Below, one piece after another: positions 32,744 through 44,713 of a DNA stretch of 64,000 bases; the stretch's first letter is position 1; every line of letters starts with the position of its first letter. The DNA is taken from the NCBI GenBank assembly GCA_039602395.1, contig JBCNJP010000017.1, positions 22,278,275 to 22,342,274 on the forward strand, in the 5' to 3' direction. This DNA comes from Deinandra increscens subsp. villosa. Its lineage: Eukaryota; Streptophyta; Magnoliopsida; Asterales; Asteraceae. The translations under genes and the position numbers were made by a program. The notes beneath the pieces are model-generated. The model was given only the letters and a program-made list of their open reading frames with translations. It had not been told where the DNA came from and did not search any database.

Positions 32744-33624
32744 CAATATTTATTGTTGTATCAAGCATTTCTTCCTAAGAAGTGTGGCTAAAGGTACCCA
32801 ACGGCCATATGTGTTCTTTTTTTGTGGACGTTGGTATTATATAGTCACATATATTTGGGGTTTAACCACGTCTATTAGAAACAAACGTGGCTAAAAGGTT
32901 GTTGCAATCAGGTATTTCGTCCCATTAAGTGTGGCTAAATGGTGGCAACGAGCACGTTAAAATATTAAAAGTGTGGCCGTAGGTATTATATAGTCACATA
33001 TATTTGTGTTTTAGCCACGTGTATTAAAGAAAAACATGGCTAAAGGGTTGTTGCAACCATATATTTTGTCACAGTAAGTGTGTCTAAAGGGTGGTAACAG
33101 TCACGTTAAAAATATTAAAAGTATGGTCGTTGGTAATATATAGTCACATATATTTCCCTGTTAGCCACGTGTATTTGAAAAAAAAAAAGTGGCTAAAGGT
33201 TTGTTGTAATCAGACATTTTGTCCTAATAAGTGTTGCTAAAATGTGGCAACGACCACGTTAGAATATCAAAAGTGTAGCTATTGGTATTATATAGTCACA
33301 TATATTTGTGTTTTAGCCACATCTGTTAGAAAAAAAACGTGGCTAAAGGGGTGTTGCAATCAGAGTTTTTGTCCCAATAAGCGTGGCTAAATGGTGACAA
33401 CGACCACGTTAATATATTAAAAGTGTGGTCGTTGGTATTATATAGTCACATATATTTGTGTCTTAGCCACATCCATTAGATAAAAAAATGTGGCTAAATG
33501 GTAGCTTTGATGACACATATTGATTGCTCTTATATGTGGCTATTATGTCCACATTTTCTTTCTGTCAAATTAATTAAGTACAAAATAAAACTGCATATAT
33601 ATCGATATGAGAAACCTAATGATC

Positions 33625-33628
<4 letters not shown>

Positions 33629-33674
<46 letters not shown>
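33629..33674. repeat. (TA)n microsatellite, left
   Basis: About 23 TA units directly left of the foldback element. Confidence 0.95.
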
Positions 33675-33677
<3 letters not shown>

Positions 33678-34272
33678 GATAAAATGAAAACCCACTTTAG
33701 TTGGAAAAACCATGAAAACTTTTCAAAAAAGGGATAAAAAATTCAATTTTTTTTCTAAATTTTTTTATGGTGGTTCTCTATGTTATAGAGCTCCCCTTTA
33801 TTGAAAAAAATCAAAAAAACGCCTACTCGATTTTTTTAAAAAAATTCTCAAAAAATCGTTTTTTTGCATATACTTAGTATCTCGGCCAAAACGGGGGTAA
33901 AAAATCGTGTTTTTATTTTCATATATTTTTTTATACATTCTACATCCCATTTTAATACTTTTGGTGAAAAAAAATCAAAAAAGCGCCTAGGAAATATTTT
34001 TATAAAAAATAATTAGTGTTTTATTTACATACGTAAGAAGCGAAATTTACATATGTAACTGGGCTTTTTTCACATATGTAACGTGAAAAATTCCAGATTT
34101 TGGAAATTTTTTTTAAAAAAAACCCCTAGGCGGTTTTTTGATTTTTTTTCACCATGGGGATCGATATAAGGCAAAGAATCACTAAAAAAATTTTGAAAAA
34201 AAAAACTTTTTGGCCTCGTTTTTGAAGAGTTTCCATGGTTTTTCCAACTCAAGTGGGTTTTCAATATATCCT

Positions 34273-34277
<5 letters not shown>
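33675..34277. mobile_element. Foldback element embedded in TA repeats
   Basis: About 600 bp whose ends are inverted copies more than 100 bp long: TGAAAACCCACTTTAGTTGG at the left and its inverse with one or two changes at the right, continuing through AAAAACCATG. Both sides are (TA)n (33629-33674 and 34279-34327), as known for microsatellite-targeting MITEs of the Micron type in rice. The interior is poly-A/T with no gene. Confidence 0.75.

Positions 34278-34278
<1 letters not shown>

Positions 34279-34327
<49 letters not shown>
34279..34327. repeat. (TA)n microsatellite, right
   Basis: About 24 AT units directly right of the foldback element. Confidence 0.95.
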
Positions 34328-34332
<5 letters not shown>

Positions 34333-34880
34333 ATTCACCACAATACTTGATAAACAAAAATATTCATCCAACTTTTTTTACCCTAAAGTTTAAATCCTAT
34401 ACAAATTATACACACTAATCAAACGTTTCTATTTGTTGGTTGCCTTGCTTCTCGTAACTTTATCACATGCAGCTGCAACTGTTTGAATAAGAGTTATTAT
34501 TGTGAATTTCTTACCTTTAACCGATTTAATTAACTGCAAAACATGAAAGATAAAGGAACTAGAATCTTACGGATCAACTTCAAAGTGAGTTCTATTTCAA
34601 ATCCTTACCTTATACAACCTCTGAGACGAGTTTAATTCTGGCATGTGTTTCCGCGATGTATTGTCCATGGAAATCAAGGTCTACAATTCAATTAATTGTG
34701 TTATTTATAGAAAATCAGCAATCACATGAAAAATTAAATATAAAAGATCGAGATGAGGAAATTGACAAATATATATATACTTACCGTTTTCTTGGAGTTG
34801 GAATGATGATCATTAACACTGTTGTTAGATCTCACAGCCAGAGGCTCCGCAGACTTTAGTTAAAAATTGATTTAATGATT

Positions 34881-35710
34881 TTATTTAATATAAAAATAAA
34901 GTATATAATAATAGCTAGGTAGTAGCAGTAAGATGTGATCGAATAGAATATGCCCCGGCCGTACATAATATTTTACCTCTCTATTATGTCTGATAAATCC
35001 TTCTACAGGTAACACCCTTCCATATTGAGACATAAGCGCAAACATCTGTGATATTCTCTCTTCCTTTGTTGCCATCATATTGGAGAGGGTCTTAACCTCT
35101 TCATCCCTTATCTCACGCAACTGTTTCTCATTTTTTAGTTCTAACTCAAGTTTTCCTATCCGCTCTTTTGACCGTCCTTTTGGAGCACTCTGCCGATATC
35201 CACGGGCAGTCACTCCATACCCAATGCCTTTCAGGTATCTACCCCTTTCCTTGCCAAGAAACAACGTCAGGGCACCCGTTCTCGGATCTGCGGTCACGGA
35301 TCCATTGTGTTATTTGTGTCTCACTCTCGGCGTGTAAATTAAGTTAATGTAGTAAGGTGCTTAATTTTTAACAAATTAAGTAAATAATTAATTAAAGTAT
35401 ATAGCACAAACTAAACTTACTATTTTATCTGCTACGGCCTACACCTCAGCCGTCTTGTATTCCCCCTCTTTGTTTTTTCCTTGCTTTCCTCCACATATAA
35501 GAGCGAGATGGGACATCTTCAACACCAATTCCTTTGTTTTGTACCTTTTATTATAATATATTAGACTGGAAACATACATTACCATTACTTGATGTAAACA
35601 CATATATAGCTTACAAGTTTTTCTTTGAGACCGGCATATCCTGCACGTCCTATTTTATGATCATATATGTACTGTGATCGAACCTCCTTAGCGTTAGTTG
35701 ACAAAACCTT
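34881..35710 (-). pseudogene. En/Spm (Ptta-type) transposase C-terminal exons
   Basis: Three minus-strand blocks. About 35710-35614: STNAKEVRSQYIYDHKIG then RAGYAGLKEKL. About 35530-35424: PSRSYMWRKARK, a one-base shift, then NKEGEYKTAEV, a stop and AVADKI. About 35320-34970: ESETQITQWI, a one-base shift, then TADPRTGALTLFLGKERG, YLKGIGYGVTARGY and a coiled coil of about 60 residues. This order matches the Transposase_24 (plant En/Spm) family C-terminus. The upstream part is lost at the copia insertion. Confidence 0.75.
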
Positions 35711-36078
35711 TGTTAATGTATAATATGTGCGTCGTGTGAAGTATCGAGACAAGACGATGAAAAGCTCAAGACAAAGTTCAAGCTGCTAGGCGAACTGGGT
35801 CCGAACTAGAGTTCAGATCCAGGCGAACTGGTAGTTCGCCCAAGGTTCGCCCAGTCGTGTATATATAGAAAGCTTTTCTTTGTATTTTGGAACAGAGTTA
35901 CAAAGAGCGTGTAAGATCAAGTGTTAAGTGTGTGTTTTCCACGATGTGTCTCTGAGTCTGTTTTCTGAGTGTTTACTGATTGTAATTGTTATTTTGATCA
36001 ATAAAACAATCGGTTTAATTACGTTTCGTATCCGATATAGCTAAATTGAGTAGACAATCTAACGCTCATGAACTTTCA
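35711..36078 (+). repeat. 5' LTR of third element
   Basis: 368 bp, TGTTAATGTATAA to CTTTCA, aligned end to end with the outer LTR (shared ATATGTGCGTCGTGTGAAG, GATCAATAAAAC). It carries GTTCGCCCA words where the outer LTR has GTTCGG. Confidence 0.88.
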
Positions 36079-36080
36079 AA

Positions 36081-36092
36081 TGGTATCAAAGC
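36081..36092 (+). other. Primer-binding site, one mismatch
   Basis: TGGTATCAAAGC, one G-to-A change from the standard sequence. Confidence 0.85.
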
Positions 36093-36317
36093 TTTCTGGT
36101 TCACTTTACTGATCTAGGGTTGCTATTTTCAGACTTTTTGAAACAAATTGTGTCGTTTTTCAAAAATTTGGAGAGTTTTTGCAAGTTTTCAATTAACTCT
36201 GAGTCATTTTTAGTGAAAAATGTGTTCTTAAATCATTCCTTATCATATTTTCTGGTCTACTGCTGAAAATCTCGTCAAAATCTGCCCAAAATCGAAAGTT
36301 TTGAGCGAAAATGTTCT

Positions 36318-36584
36318 GTTCGGAAATAACCGTTGTCCGAACCTAGAGTTCGCCTCAGTAACTGCTCCAAACTTGAGTTCGCCTAAAGAGTTTCAGTTCG
36401 TTTCTGTTTGGATAGAGTTCGCCTCTAGTTCCTCTGTCCGAAGCACTGGTTCGGCTAAGTCCATTTAGGGTTCGGTTAAGAGTCTCTTTTCAGATAGGGT
36501 TCGAATGTACTTCGGCTGACATTTTAGTTCGGATACTGTTCGGTTGTACGAAGCTGAGTTCGGATTCAGTTCGAAAGGGTTCGG
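36318..36584 (+). repeat. GTTCGG/GTTCGCC motif array in leader
   Basis: About seven GTTCGG and three GTTCGCC words plus one-base variants between primer-binding site and gag. The site and density match the outer element's array, but with an added GTTCGCC variant that also occurs in this element's LTR. Confidence 0.8.
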
Positions 36585-36640
36585 CTAAGGGTTTTGAGTT
36601 CATGTAAGGTTCGACTGATCAGAATTTGAAATTTTTGAAA

Positions 36641-38494
36641 ATGTCAGAATTTCAAGCTTTTGCAGCTATGCAAAATGCAATGCAAACCATGCTGAATTTT
36701 GATAACGAAATCGGAACAAGCCAGAAAGTTCCCAAGTTATTGAAGTTGGAAGATTATCAAAATTGGAAGCAACGATTTTCTGCTTACATAAGCACGAATG
36801 ATATCGATTTGTGGATTCCGATCAAGAAACTTTACACACATCCAACTGATCAAGGGGATTTCAAAGAAGTTCATACCTTTGACAATGCTGACAGAAAACT
36901 ATATGAGCTTGAACAAAAAGTTTTTGGTTATCTTACGATGGCATTACCCACTGAGTTGTTACATCAATTTAGTACTTGCAAGAAGTCAAAACAATTGTGG
37001 GATGCGTTATCAGCAAGGTGTGAAGGAAATGATCAATATAAGAAAAATCGAAAGAAAGTGTTAAACAAGGAGTTTGATAATTTCCAGCATTACGAGAATG
37101 AAAACATCACGGCTCTTGTATCAAGATTGTCACATCTAATTAGTGAATTGAAGATTATGGGGATTGAGAAAATAGATGAAGAATTGAAGGAGAAAATAAT
37201 GGAAGCATTACTAAAAAAATGGAAAAATTATGTTTTGTTGCTTACACATGACAAAGAATTTTCCACATTAACTTCTCATGATCTAACTGGTAAACTTCAT
37301 GCCCGTGAGATGGAAATGATGAATTCTAACAAGTCTACGGCTAAATTGCAAAATCCGGAGTTGTATCATGGTGAAAATGCTGCTAGTATCACTGCTAAGG
37401 CTAAACCAAGTCTTAGTTCGACTCCACTTACTACTTTTATTGGCAATATATCTGGAGTTTCAAGTGATACTAATTCATCAAGAGGTTGTAGATTTATAAT
37501 TCCAGAGTCATCAAATCAAAATGCATTTTCTGTCAAATCGGCTGATGATTGTGCTAAGTTGGTTTTTGCTCTTATTTCATCATCGTTCGGATTGTTTAAT
37601 AATGATATTAGCAAAGCTCAGCTAATGAAAGATGATCTGAATGAAATTGACGATGATCATTTAAATGAAATGGATATGGCATGGTAATTGGCTATGTTAA
37701 CACAGAGATCCCAAAGGTATTATAAGAAAACCGGAAAATAAGCTTTTGATGACAAGTTGGGATTTGACAAATCTAAGATCAAATGTTACAAATGTTCAAA
37801 TCTTGGACATTTTGCAAGGGAATGTCAGCATTCTCATATTCAAAAGACAACTACAAAATCTACAAATGGTTCTCAACCATCTTCAAGTAATACAAATAAG
37901 ACAGCAGCTTTAACAGTTCAGAATGATGGTGTGTATGATTGGGGCAAACATTTTGATAGATCTGCGTTGATTGTTACACATGAGCAAGATGAATATTATT
38001 CTGATTCTAATTCATATGAAGCTGCTAAAACTGAAAAGTTTGAAATTAAAATTGAAGGTTTGATGAAAGAAAATGAATCTTTGAAGGAAGAAGTCAGATT
38101 GTTGAATGTTGAACTTCAATTGGTTAAAGCAGATTTAGAGGTTTCAAAGAAAACTGAAAAAGATTTAGATTTGCAAAATGAATATTTGATAAAGGAAGTC
38201 AAGTTGCTAAATGAGGTTTTGGAAATCTCTAAACATAATAGAAAGGATGATGAAGCAAAGAATGCAAAATTGAGTGAGAAAAATGATGAATTGGTTCAAG
38301 AAGTTAAGAAATGGAAAGATGAAGCAGAAGATGCTGCTAATGATTTTCAAAATCTGTTTGATAAATCAAAAATAAAGCTTGATCTGCTTACAAAGAATTC
38401 TGAAGAGTATGTGGCTAAACTTGAAGCTTATCAAGTTGATATGGAAAAGTTGTTGGATGAAAAGCGCGAGTTGGTGAGTGTCAATAAAGTTTAA
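36641..38494 (+). pseudogene. Gag of third element
   Basis: Starts at MSEFQAFAAMQ (an ATG 15 bp upstream is in frame but not shared). Open through the capsid region to a TAA at 37685, where the family has Gln, with a second stop at about 37739. The frame continues to the first zinc knuckle CYKCSNLGHFAREC (about 37784-37825), complete here unlike in the outer copy. It then enters a Glu/Lys coiled coil of about 180 residues up to another Gln-to-TAA change at 38494. Pol is absent. Confidence 0.85.
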
Positions 38495-38544
38495 AATGCG
38501 AATCTAGAAATTCAAAAACGAAATGAGGATAAATTGAATAAGGA

Positions 38545-39335
38545 TTTGATCATCTACTCTATCCATGAGTCAGATTCGTAAGCAACGTACCATCATTTCC
38601 CAATGATCAATTTCTCAAAATTTTATATATTTTGCATGTATTCACCTTCACTATATATGTTGCATTTTCACACTTTCTCCCCCTTACATGCAATTCTCCC
38701 CCTTAAAATGAAAAACTCTATTTGTGGATTTTTAATTTTATAAAAACAAGACTCTTTTTTTTTACTTTTTCAATTTTCTCTGTTAAACACAAACGAAATG
38801 TAAAGAAAGAAAATTGATCAACCAACACGGATACCTTGCAGTTTAAATTTTCAGCAAACTTTCAGTTTAGTAAGATATATCATGAAATTTAAGTTAAGCA
38901 GTATACTCCTCCATCAATAACTTTTCAATCGTCGATATGTCTTATAGAAGTACATGCACACTGGTCAAACTGATCAGTTCATAATTGACCCGAAGTGAAG
39001 TGCTTCTGGTCGACCAATGTCCTGTTTTTGCTTTGAAACCACTTTAGGTTTCCATTGTTGTTGTTGTTTTAATTAATCAATTTTTGATAAATCATCCACA
39101 GGTGACTGTGATGAAGAACCTACATTTTGAATCTTTTGAAACATGGTAATAAGACGTTTTTGTTTTAGAAAGAACGTAGGCTCAACTTCATAAAAATCTT
39201 TGCCTAGTTCATCAAAGAACTTTGGTTTGGCAGGTTTACCAAAAACTGGAATCTTTTGAAATCTTGGATTTGAATCAGCAGGAAGTGGACAATCTTTTGC
39301 CATATGCCGCCCTTTTTTATGACAAATATAGCATA
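38545..39335 (-). pseudogene. Inverted 3' part of gag-only element, copy A
   Basis: Reverse-oriented family sequence: 3' noncoding DNA at 38545-39070, then Gag end (39073-39303: MAKDCPLPADSN, KPKFFDELGKDFYEVEP). It begins abruptly after plus-oriented gag. The zinc knuckle is cut by the N gap. It carries no CACTA insertion at CATATGCCGCCC (39301-39312), unlike copy B. Confidence 0.8.
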
Positions 39336-39835
39336 NNNNNNNNNNNNNNNNNNNNNNNNNNNNNNNNNNNNNNNNNNNNNNNNNNNNNNNNNNNNNNNNN
39401 NNNNNNNNNNNNNNNNNNNNNNNNNNNNNNNNNNNNNNNNNNNNNNNNNNNNNNNNNNNNNNNNNNNNNNNNNNNNNNNNNNNNNNNNNNNNNNNNNNNN
39501 NNNNNNNNNNNNNNNNNNNNNNNNNNNNNNNNNNNNNNNNNNNNNNNNNNNNNNNNNNNNNNNNNNNNNNNNNNNNNNNNNNNNNNNNNNNNNNNNNNNN
39601 NNNNNNNNNNNNNNNNNNNNNNNNNNNNNNNNNNNNNNNNNNNNNNNNNNNNNNNNNNNNNNNNNNNNNNNNNNNNNNNNNNNNNNNNNNNNNNNNNNNN
39701 NNNNNNNNNNNNNNNNNNNNNNNNNNNNNNNNNNNNNNNNNNNNNNNNNNNNNNNNNNNNNNNNNNNNNNNNNNNNNNNNNNNNNNNNNNNNNNNNNNNN
39801 NNNNNNNNNNNNNNNNNNNNNNNNNNNNNNNNNNN
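39336..39835. other. Assembly gap (500 N)
   Basis: Exactly 500 N. The sequences on both sides overlap in content (38297-39335 against 39836-40850 plus 44714-44741), which makes a false duplication at this joint likely. Confidence 0.99.
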
Positions 39836-40850
39836 CAAGAAGTTAAGAAATGGAAAGATGAAGCAGAAGATGCTGCTAATGATTTTCAAAATCTGTTTGA
39901 TAAATCAAAAATCAAGCTTGATCTGCTTACAAAGAATTCTGAAGAGTATGTGGCTAAACTTGAAGCTTATCAAGTTGATATGGAAAAGTTGTTGGATGAA
40001 AAGCGCGAGTTGGTGAGTGTCAATAAAGTTTAAACTGTGAATCTAGAAATTCAAAAACAAAATAAGGATAAATTGAATAAGGAATTGATCATCTACTCTA
40101 TCCATGAGTCAGATTCGTAAGCCAATGTACCATCATTTTCCAATGATCAATTTCTCAAAATTTTATATATTTTGCATGTATTCACCTTCACTATATATGT
40201 TGCATTTTCACACTTTCTCCCCCTTACATGCAATTCTCCCCCTTAAAATGAAAAACTCTATTTGTGGATTTTTAATTTTACAAAAACAAGACTCTATTTT
40301 TGACTTTTTCAATTTTCTATGTTAAACACAAACGAAATGTAAAGAAAGAAATTTGATCAACCAACACGGATACCTTGCAGTTTAAATTTTCAGCAAACTT
40401 TTAGTTTAGTAAGATATATCATGAAATTTAAGTTAAGCAGTATACTCCTCCATCAACAACTTTTCAATCGTCGATATGTCTTCTAGAAGTACACGCACAC
40501 TGGTCAAACTGATCAGTTCATAATTGACCCGAAGCGAAGTGCTTCTGGTCGACCAATGTCCTGTTTTTGCTTTGAAACCACTTTAGGTTTCCATTGTTGT
40601 TGTTGTTTTAATAATTCAATTTTTGATAAATCATCCACAGGTGACTGTGATGAAGAACCTACATTTTGAATCTTTTGAAACATGGGAATAAGACGTTTTC
40701 GTTTTAGAAAGAATGTAGGCTCAACTTCATAAAAAAACTTTGCCTAGTTCATCAAAGAACTTTGGTTTGGCAGGTTTACCAAAAACTGGAATCTTTAGAA
40801 ATCTTGGATTTGAATCAGCAGGAAGTGGACAATCTTTTGCCATATGCCGC
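39836..40850. repeat. Direct repeat of 38297-39312, copy B
   Basis: Starts CAAGAAGTTAAGAAATGG, as at 38297, and runs in parallel with only scattered substitutions through the coiled-coil frame, the stop GTTTAA, the inversion joint and the inverted Gag end to CATATGCCGC. The offset is about 1540 bp throughout. Identity looks about 97% by eye. Confidence 0.88.
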
Positions 40851-41538
40851 CACTACTACAAAAATGGCCTTTCTTGACGCTTTTTGCGCGTCAAGAAAGG
40901 GCCCAGATGACGCGCAAAAAAGCGTCAAGGAAGGTAGGGTCAAGAATCCTCTTGATGGGCAAAATGCGCGTCATCTGCTTCTTGACGCGCGAACAATGAC
41001 GCGCATTTTATGACGCGCAAAGCGTGTCATAAAAAGCGTGTCAAGGAAGCCCCCGTCATAAATATGCTTATGACACGCATAAATGCGCGTCATGAATTAA
41101 AAAAAAAAAAATATTTTTGTAGATTCACTAATTTCCACATTAATGACAATCAACCTCCTAATCAAGATACAATACACTTGTAGCAAAATTATACATTTCA
41201 TATATAGGGCAAACATTAGAAATGTAACATTAGTTTACATTGCACTAACTACATGTAACCTTAGCTTCTTTCATCTCCATACTTGCATTATCAAGCCCAT
41301 CTAAACATAATCTGCTAGTTTGCATGCTGTGAACACTGTCACAAAATCAAGATAAAAATGCCAATTCAATAATACTGATTAGAAAAAGATCAGCAAACAA
41401 AGCAACACAATTGAGAGATTTTAAAACAATATTTTAATAAAATGTGAGTTCAAATTCATTAAAACAGAGTAATCTGAGTATCTAACAATGAAACTAACAT
41501 TAACAACGATACTGAGCACCAAAAACAGAAAAACAAAC

Positions 41539-41597
41539 CTAAGCGGTGAGCAAAACAGCGCCACCGGTTTCCTTGATCTTTTTCTCAACAGTTGGAA
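41539..41597 (-). pseudogene. Captured terminal exon resembling ribosomal protein L27a
   Basis: After a good acceptor (TATTTCAG) the minus strand reads PTVEKKIKETGGAVLLTA and a TAG stop. Large-subunit ribosomal protein L27a (uL15) of plants ends, as I recall it, in a very similar EKKIKE-GGAVVLTA. Only the last 19 or so residues are present. The match is short, so the assignment is probable rather than certain. Confidence 0.55.
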
Positions 41598-42832
41598 CTG
41601 AAATATAGACATATTTAAAGATGAGGGTACATACATGGCAAATCACTTGGCACACCAAACTCATTTTATGTCAAAAATCAGAGAAAAAGCATGAATTTCA
41701 TAACCCAGATGACCTGTTCGAGATTAAACATAATCAAGTCGGCATGTTCCTAAATTACTAGAAGAAACCTTAGCTTGCTGAAAATAGAACTGCAATATGG
41801 GCCTGATGAAAAAGAAAATAAAAATTAGCTTGCTGAAAATAGAACACTTTTTATAAATGAAATGTTCTATGAGGAATTAGAAAGGTCATAGTCAACTGTC
41901 TTCAATACGGCTAATGCACAGTATGTGCTTGCCAAGTGACTGTTGTTTGGGACCACAATGAAAGGGATCAAATACCTTACATGTGACTAGTAGCAAGATC
42001 TTTCAAGCCAGAGAGTCTTAGCTATGAACACCAAAAGTGAGACCATGCTGATTTGGTATCACGAGTTCACAATTCTTTATTAGAACCTATCAGCATTAAT
42101 ATTGTTAGCCTCCAAAAACATCACAGCTTATTATAGCATGAAAAGGCTAACTCTTATAAATGAACATTAAACCTATTAGGATACAAATACATCACGGTTA
42201 GCTGTATAGAATATTACCAATGCGCAATCTGGCCGAATTGCTTCTTAGAATGGTCATAGAGACAAGTTTTTCAACTAGCCTACAGTAATCCAGCCTAGCT
42301 TGAGTGTAGTACCCGTATCACAAATTGAGATGCAAAAACTTGAATCAACTTAATGAAATTGGAGAAACAACACAAGATTACCTTTGAGTGTCTTCAGGCT
42401 GACACAATGAAATTAAAATAAACCTGATAGTGAACTACATGAACTACATGAAATTAAAATAAACCTTTGAATGCCTCCACGCTCCGATTCCTCAAACAAG
42501 TAGCAAGAAAATAAATGGTGTTATCATCGTCTTACACTACACTAAAAAAAATTAGAGCAAAGCAAATAATCATGTAAATATTGAACCTAAATAGTATCAT
42601 CATTTTTCATATGTAAATATTGAACCTAATAACTATAATTGAAGTCAAATTTACCATATGGCATAAACCAAATCCAGAAGCAAATAACCACAAAACTGAT
42701 CAGACTTCATTTAAGGAGTTTTTCTGATGTATTTATCTTATCTATCATTTGCAGCAACATATTTATGTGCATAAGGGTCATATGATGCCATCTTTTAACT
42801 GAAAATGCATATTACCTTGAACCAAGTTTGGA

Positions 42833-42977
42833 CTAGGTAGCTACCAAAGGATCTGTGGGAGGAAGGGGAATTGCTTTGTCTGTCGGAACAATCTGCTCCT
42901 CCGTATATGTTCCTGTGGCACTAACTAAATGATAAACAACATCCCCAATGTTCACATCACGCATACTGCCTCCGTCC
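42833..42977 (-). pseudogene. Captured terminal exon, unknown gene
   Basis: The acceptor (TTTGTAG) is followed by an open 48-codon stretch with SMRDVNIGDVVYHLVSATG, YTEEQIV and a Pro-rich end (AIPLPPTDPLVAT), then TAG. Codon use and composition look coding. I do not recognise the family. It is on the same strand as the L27a-like exon, but each ends in its own stop, so two genes were probably sampled. Confidence 0.45.
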
Positions 42978-44713
42978 CTACAAATCATCAGACATAAACA
43001 ATTTTATATTTGTCTTGGATGATGTTCAAGTAAAGCTTATTAGAATGATATTCATGAATTGTGTTGGAATCACAGATTATTTCTAAACAAACCAACCTAA
43101 TAGACATATGGTACAGCCCTGCAGCAGGAACTGAAACCGTTATTGTTGCAACTCTAATAAATTATAAAGACTGAAGTTCCCAATATTCATTGGAAGGCGC
43201 TAATCTTAAAAGGTTAATAATAATGAAATCGAATCTGTTCTTATTTAAAATTAAAATGGGCCCCTGAATCAGTATATTCTTTGCATCTTGCCTTTGTCAC
43301 TTGGGCAATTTAAACATGTGACAATTCCATATTATTCAACCATATAATTCCACTCTAACCATATAAATACAGGCAAAAGTTACCTTAATATGTCGACAAA
43401 TAAACTTACTAGTAATGAGTAAAGCACAACCACCAAGAGCTGTTGAATTTACTTAGCATTAGCCTATGATAAAAGAAAAACTCAATCAGTGGATGACTGG
43501 ATAGTTCATATACCATTCATATGTGCATTACCTAAATATATTTTTCTCAAGGAAACAATCATCTTTAATTAAAAAAAAGGTACACTATAAATTCTTTTTG
43601 AGGGTAGCATCCATATAGGTTTGTATCTGGTATACCAACTACCCAATCTCATAAGGTGGGAGGTTCAAACTGATCAATATCTTAACCACCATTAAGTGTT
43701 TAGCTTATATGCGGATTCAGAAAAGAATATCAATAACATGGACTCATCAGATATGTGTGTAGCAGGTTCCTAATAACAGTAAATAAAAAAAATCTGCTGT
43801 GAAATAACAACAAATAATACATCCATTTATAAAAACAGGTTGGTGTTTGCAAAGCATATGAGTATTTTCACTAGGCATTTCAACAAGCACTTTGTGTGCA
43901 CTAATGAATGAACCAAATTAAATATAAAATAAGCATCAATCCAGCCCCAAAATCACAATCAGTAACCAAAATTCAAGTTATTAGGAAGTTTGTAATCATA
44001 AATCATTGAAAACTTGAAAGTAGATAACTCAATTGTTAGAAATTTTACCTTCAATTTGTTGATTCAGCAGTCCTATCTCAACCTCTGCATATTTGGTGGA
44101 AGACGAGGTAGTGGTTTCAGAAATTTCTCAATCTTTTCTTGTATAGAAATCTCGATAATTTAACTTACCCCATTGCGAATAGTTGCCACATCAATCTCGA
44201 ACTCCTGAACCCTAATTTCAATTGACGGTGGCTGTGGAATCCCAAGCGACCATCACTCTCGAACTTCTGAGCCCTAATTTTAAGCCCTAATTTCGGCCAT
44301 GGTGGTGACGGTGGTCCTGCCACGATCGATTCCTAACCAGGGATGTGGAACGGTGTGATGATGATATGAAGAGATTTGGGGAGGAAAAGGATCTGAAATC
44401 GTATATTGAGACTTGGGGAGGAAGAGCGCCATTTTGATTTTTCAGCGGGGGGAATGGGGGGAACTGAAATTTTAAGCGGTATAAATAAAAATATAAAACA
44501 ACGGAAATGGGATGACGCGCCCATAAAATCTGTACTCCGTGTTTTTTTTTTATTTTATATTATGATAGAAAATTTATGACACGCAAAAGTGCGTGTCATC
44601 TACTCTTAAAATTTTACAATTCTTGACAGTTTTTTTATGTCACCCGTTTTTGCGCGTCATTAAAAACTGTGCGTCATCGTTCGCGCGTCAAGAAAGGCCC
44701 TGTTCTAGTAGTG

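Larger units (their letters stand above)
31493..35710 (-). mobile_element. CACTA (En/Spm) element remnant
   Basis: The left end reads CACTACGTCAAAAA and is followed by some 2 kb of subterminal repeats built from GTGGCTAAA and its inverse TTAGCCAC, spaced about 60-120 bp. A transposase remnant follows at the right (34881-35710). No matching right end occurs; at 35711 a copia LTR cuts into the transposase exon. A MULE (31670-32743) and a foldback element (33675-34277) are nested inside. A second, closely related left end lies at 61889. Confidence 0.8.
40851..44713. mobile_element. Non-autonomous CACTA element, 3863 bp
   Basis: Begins CACTACTACAAAAA and ends CTAGTAGTG; the 3-bp duplication CGC flanks it (40848-40850 and 44714-44716). 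The empty site is seen intact at 39301-39320. Subterminal repeats of GCGCGTCA and TGACGCGC lie in the first 250 and last 200 bp. No transposase. The interior carries exon-like pieces with splice borders on the minus strand (41539-41597, 42833-42977) and a possible captured 5' exon or leader at about 44050-44450, so it looks like a gene-capturing element. Confidence 0.93.

Noticed and set aside
39222..40016. Frames across the second N gap
   Set aside because: Same reason; the true content is inverted or direct gag pseudogene sequence on each side.
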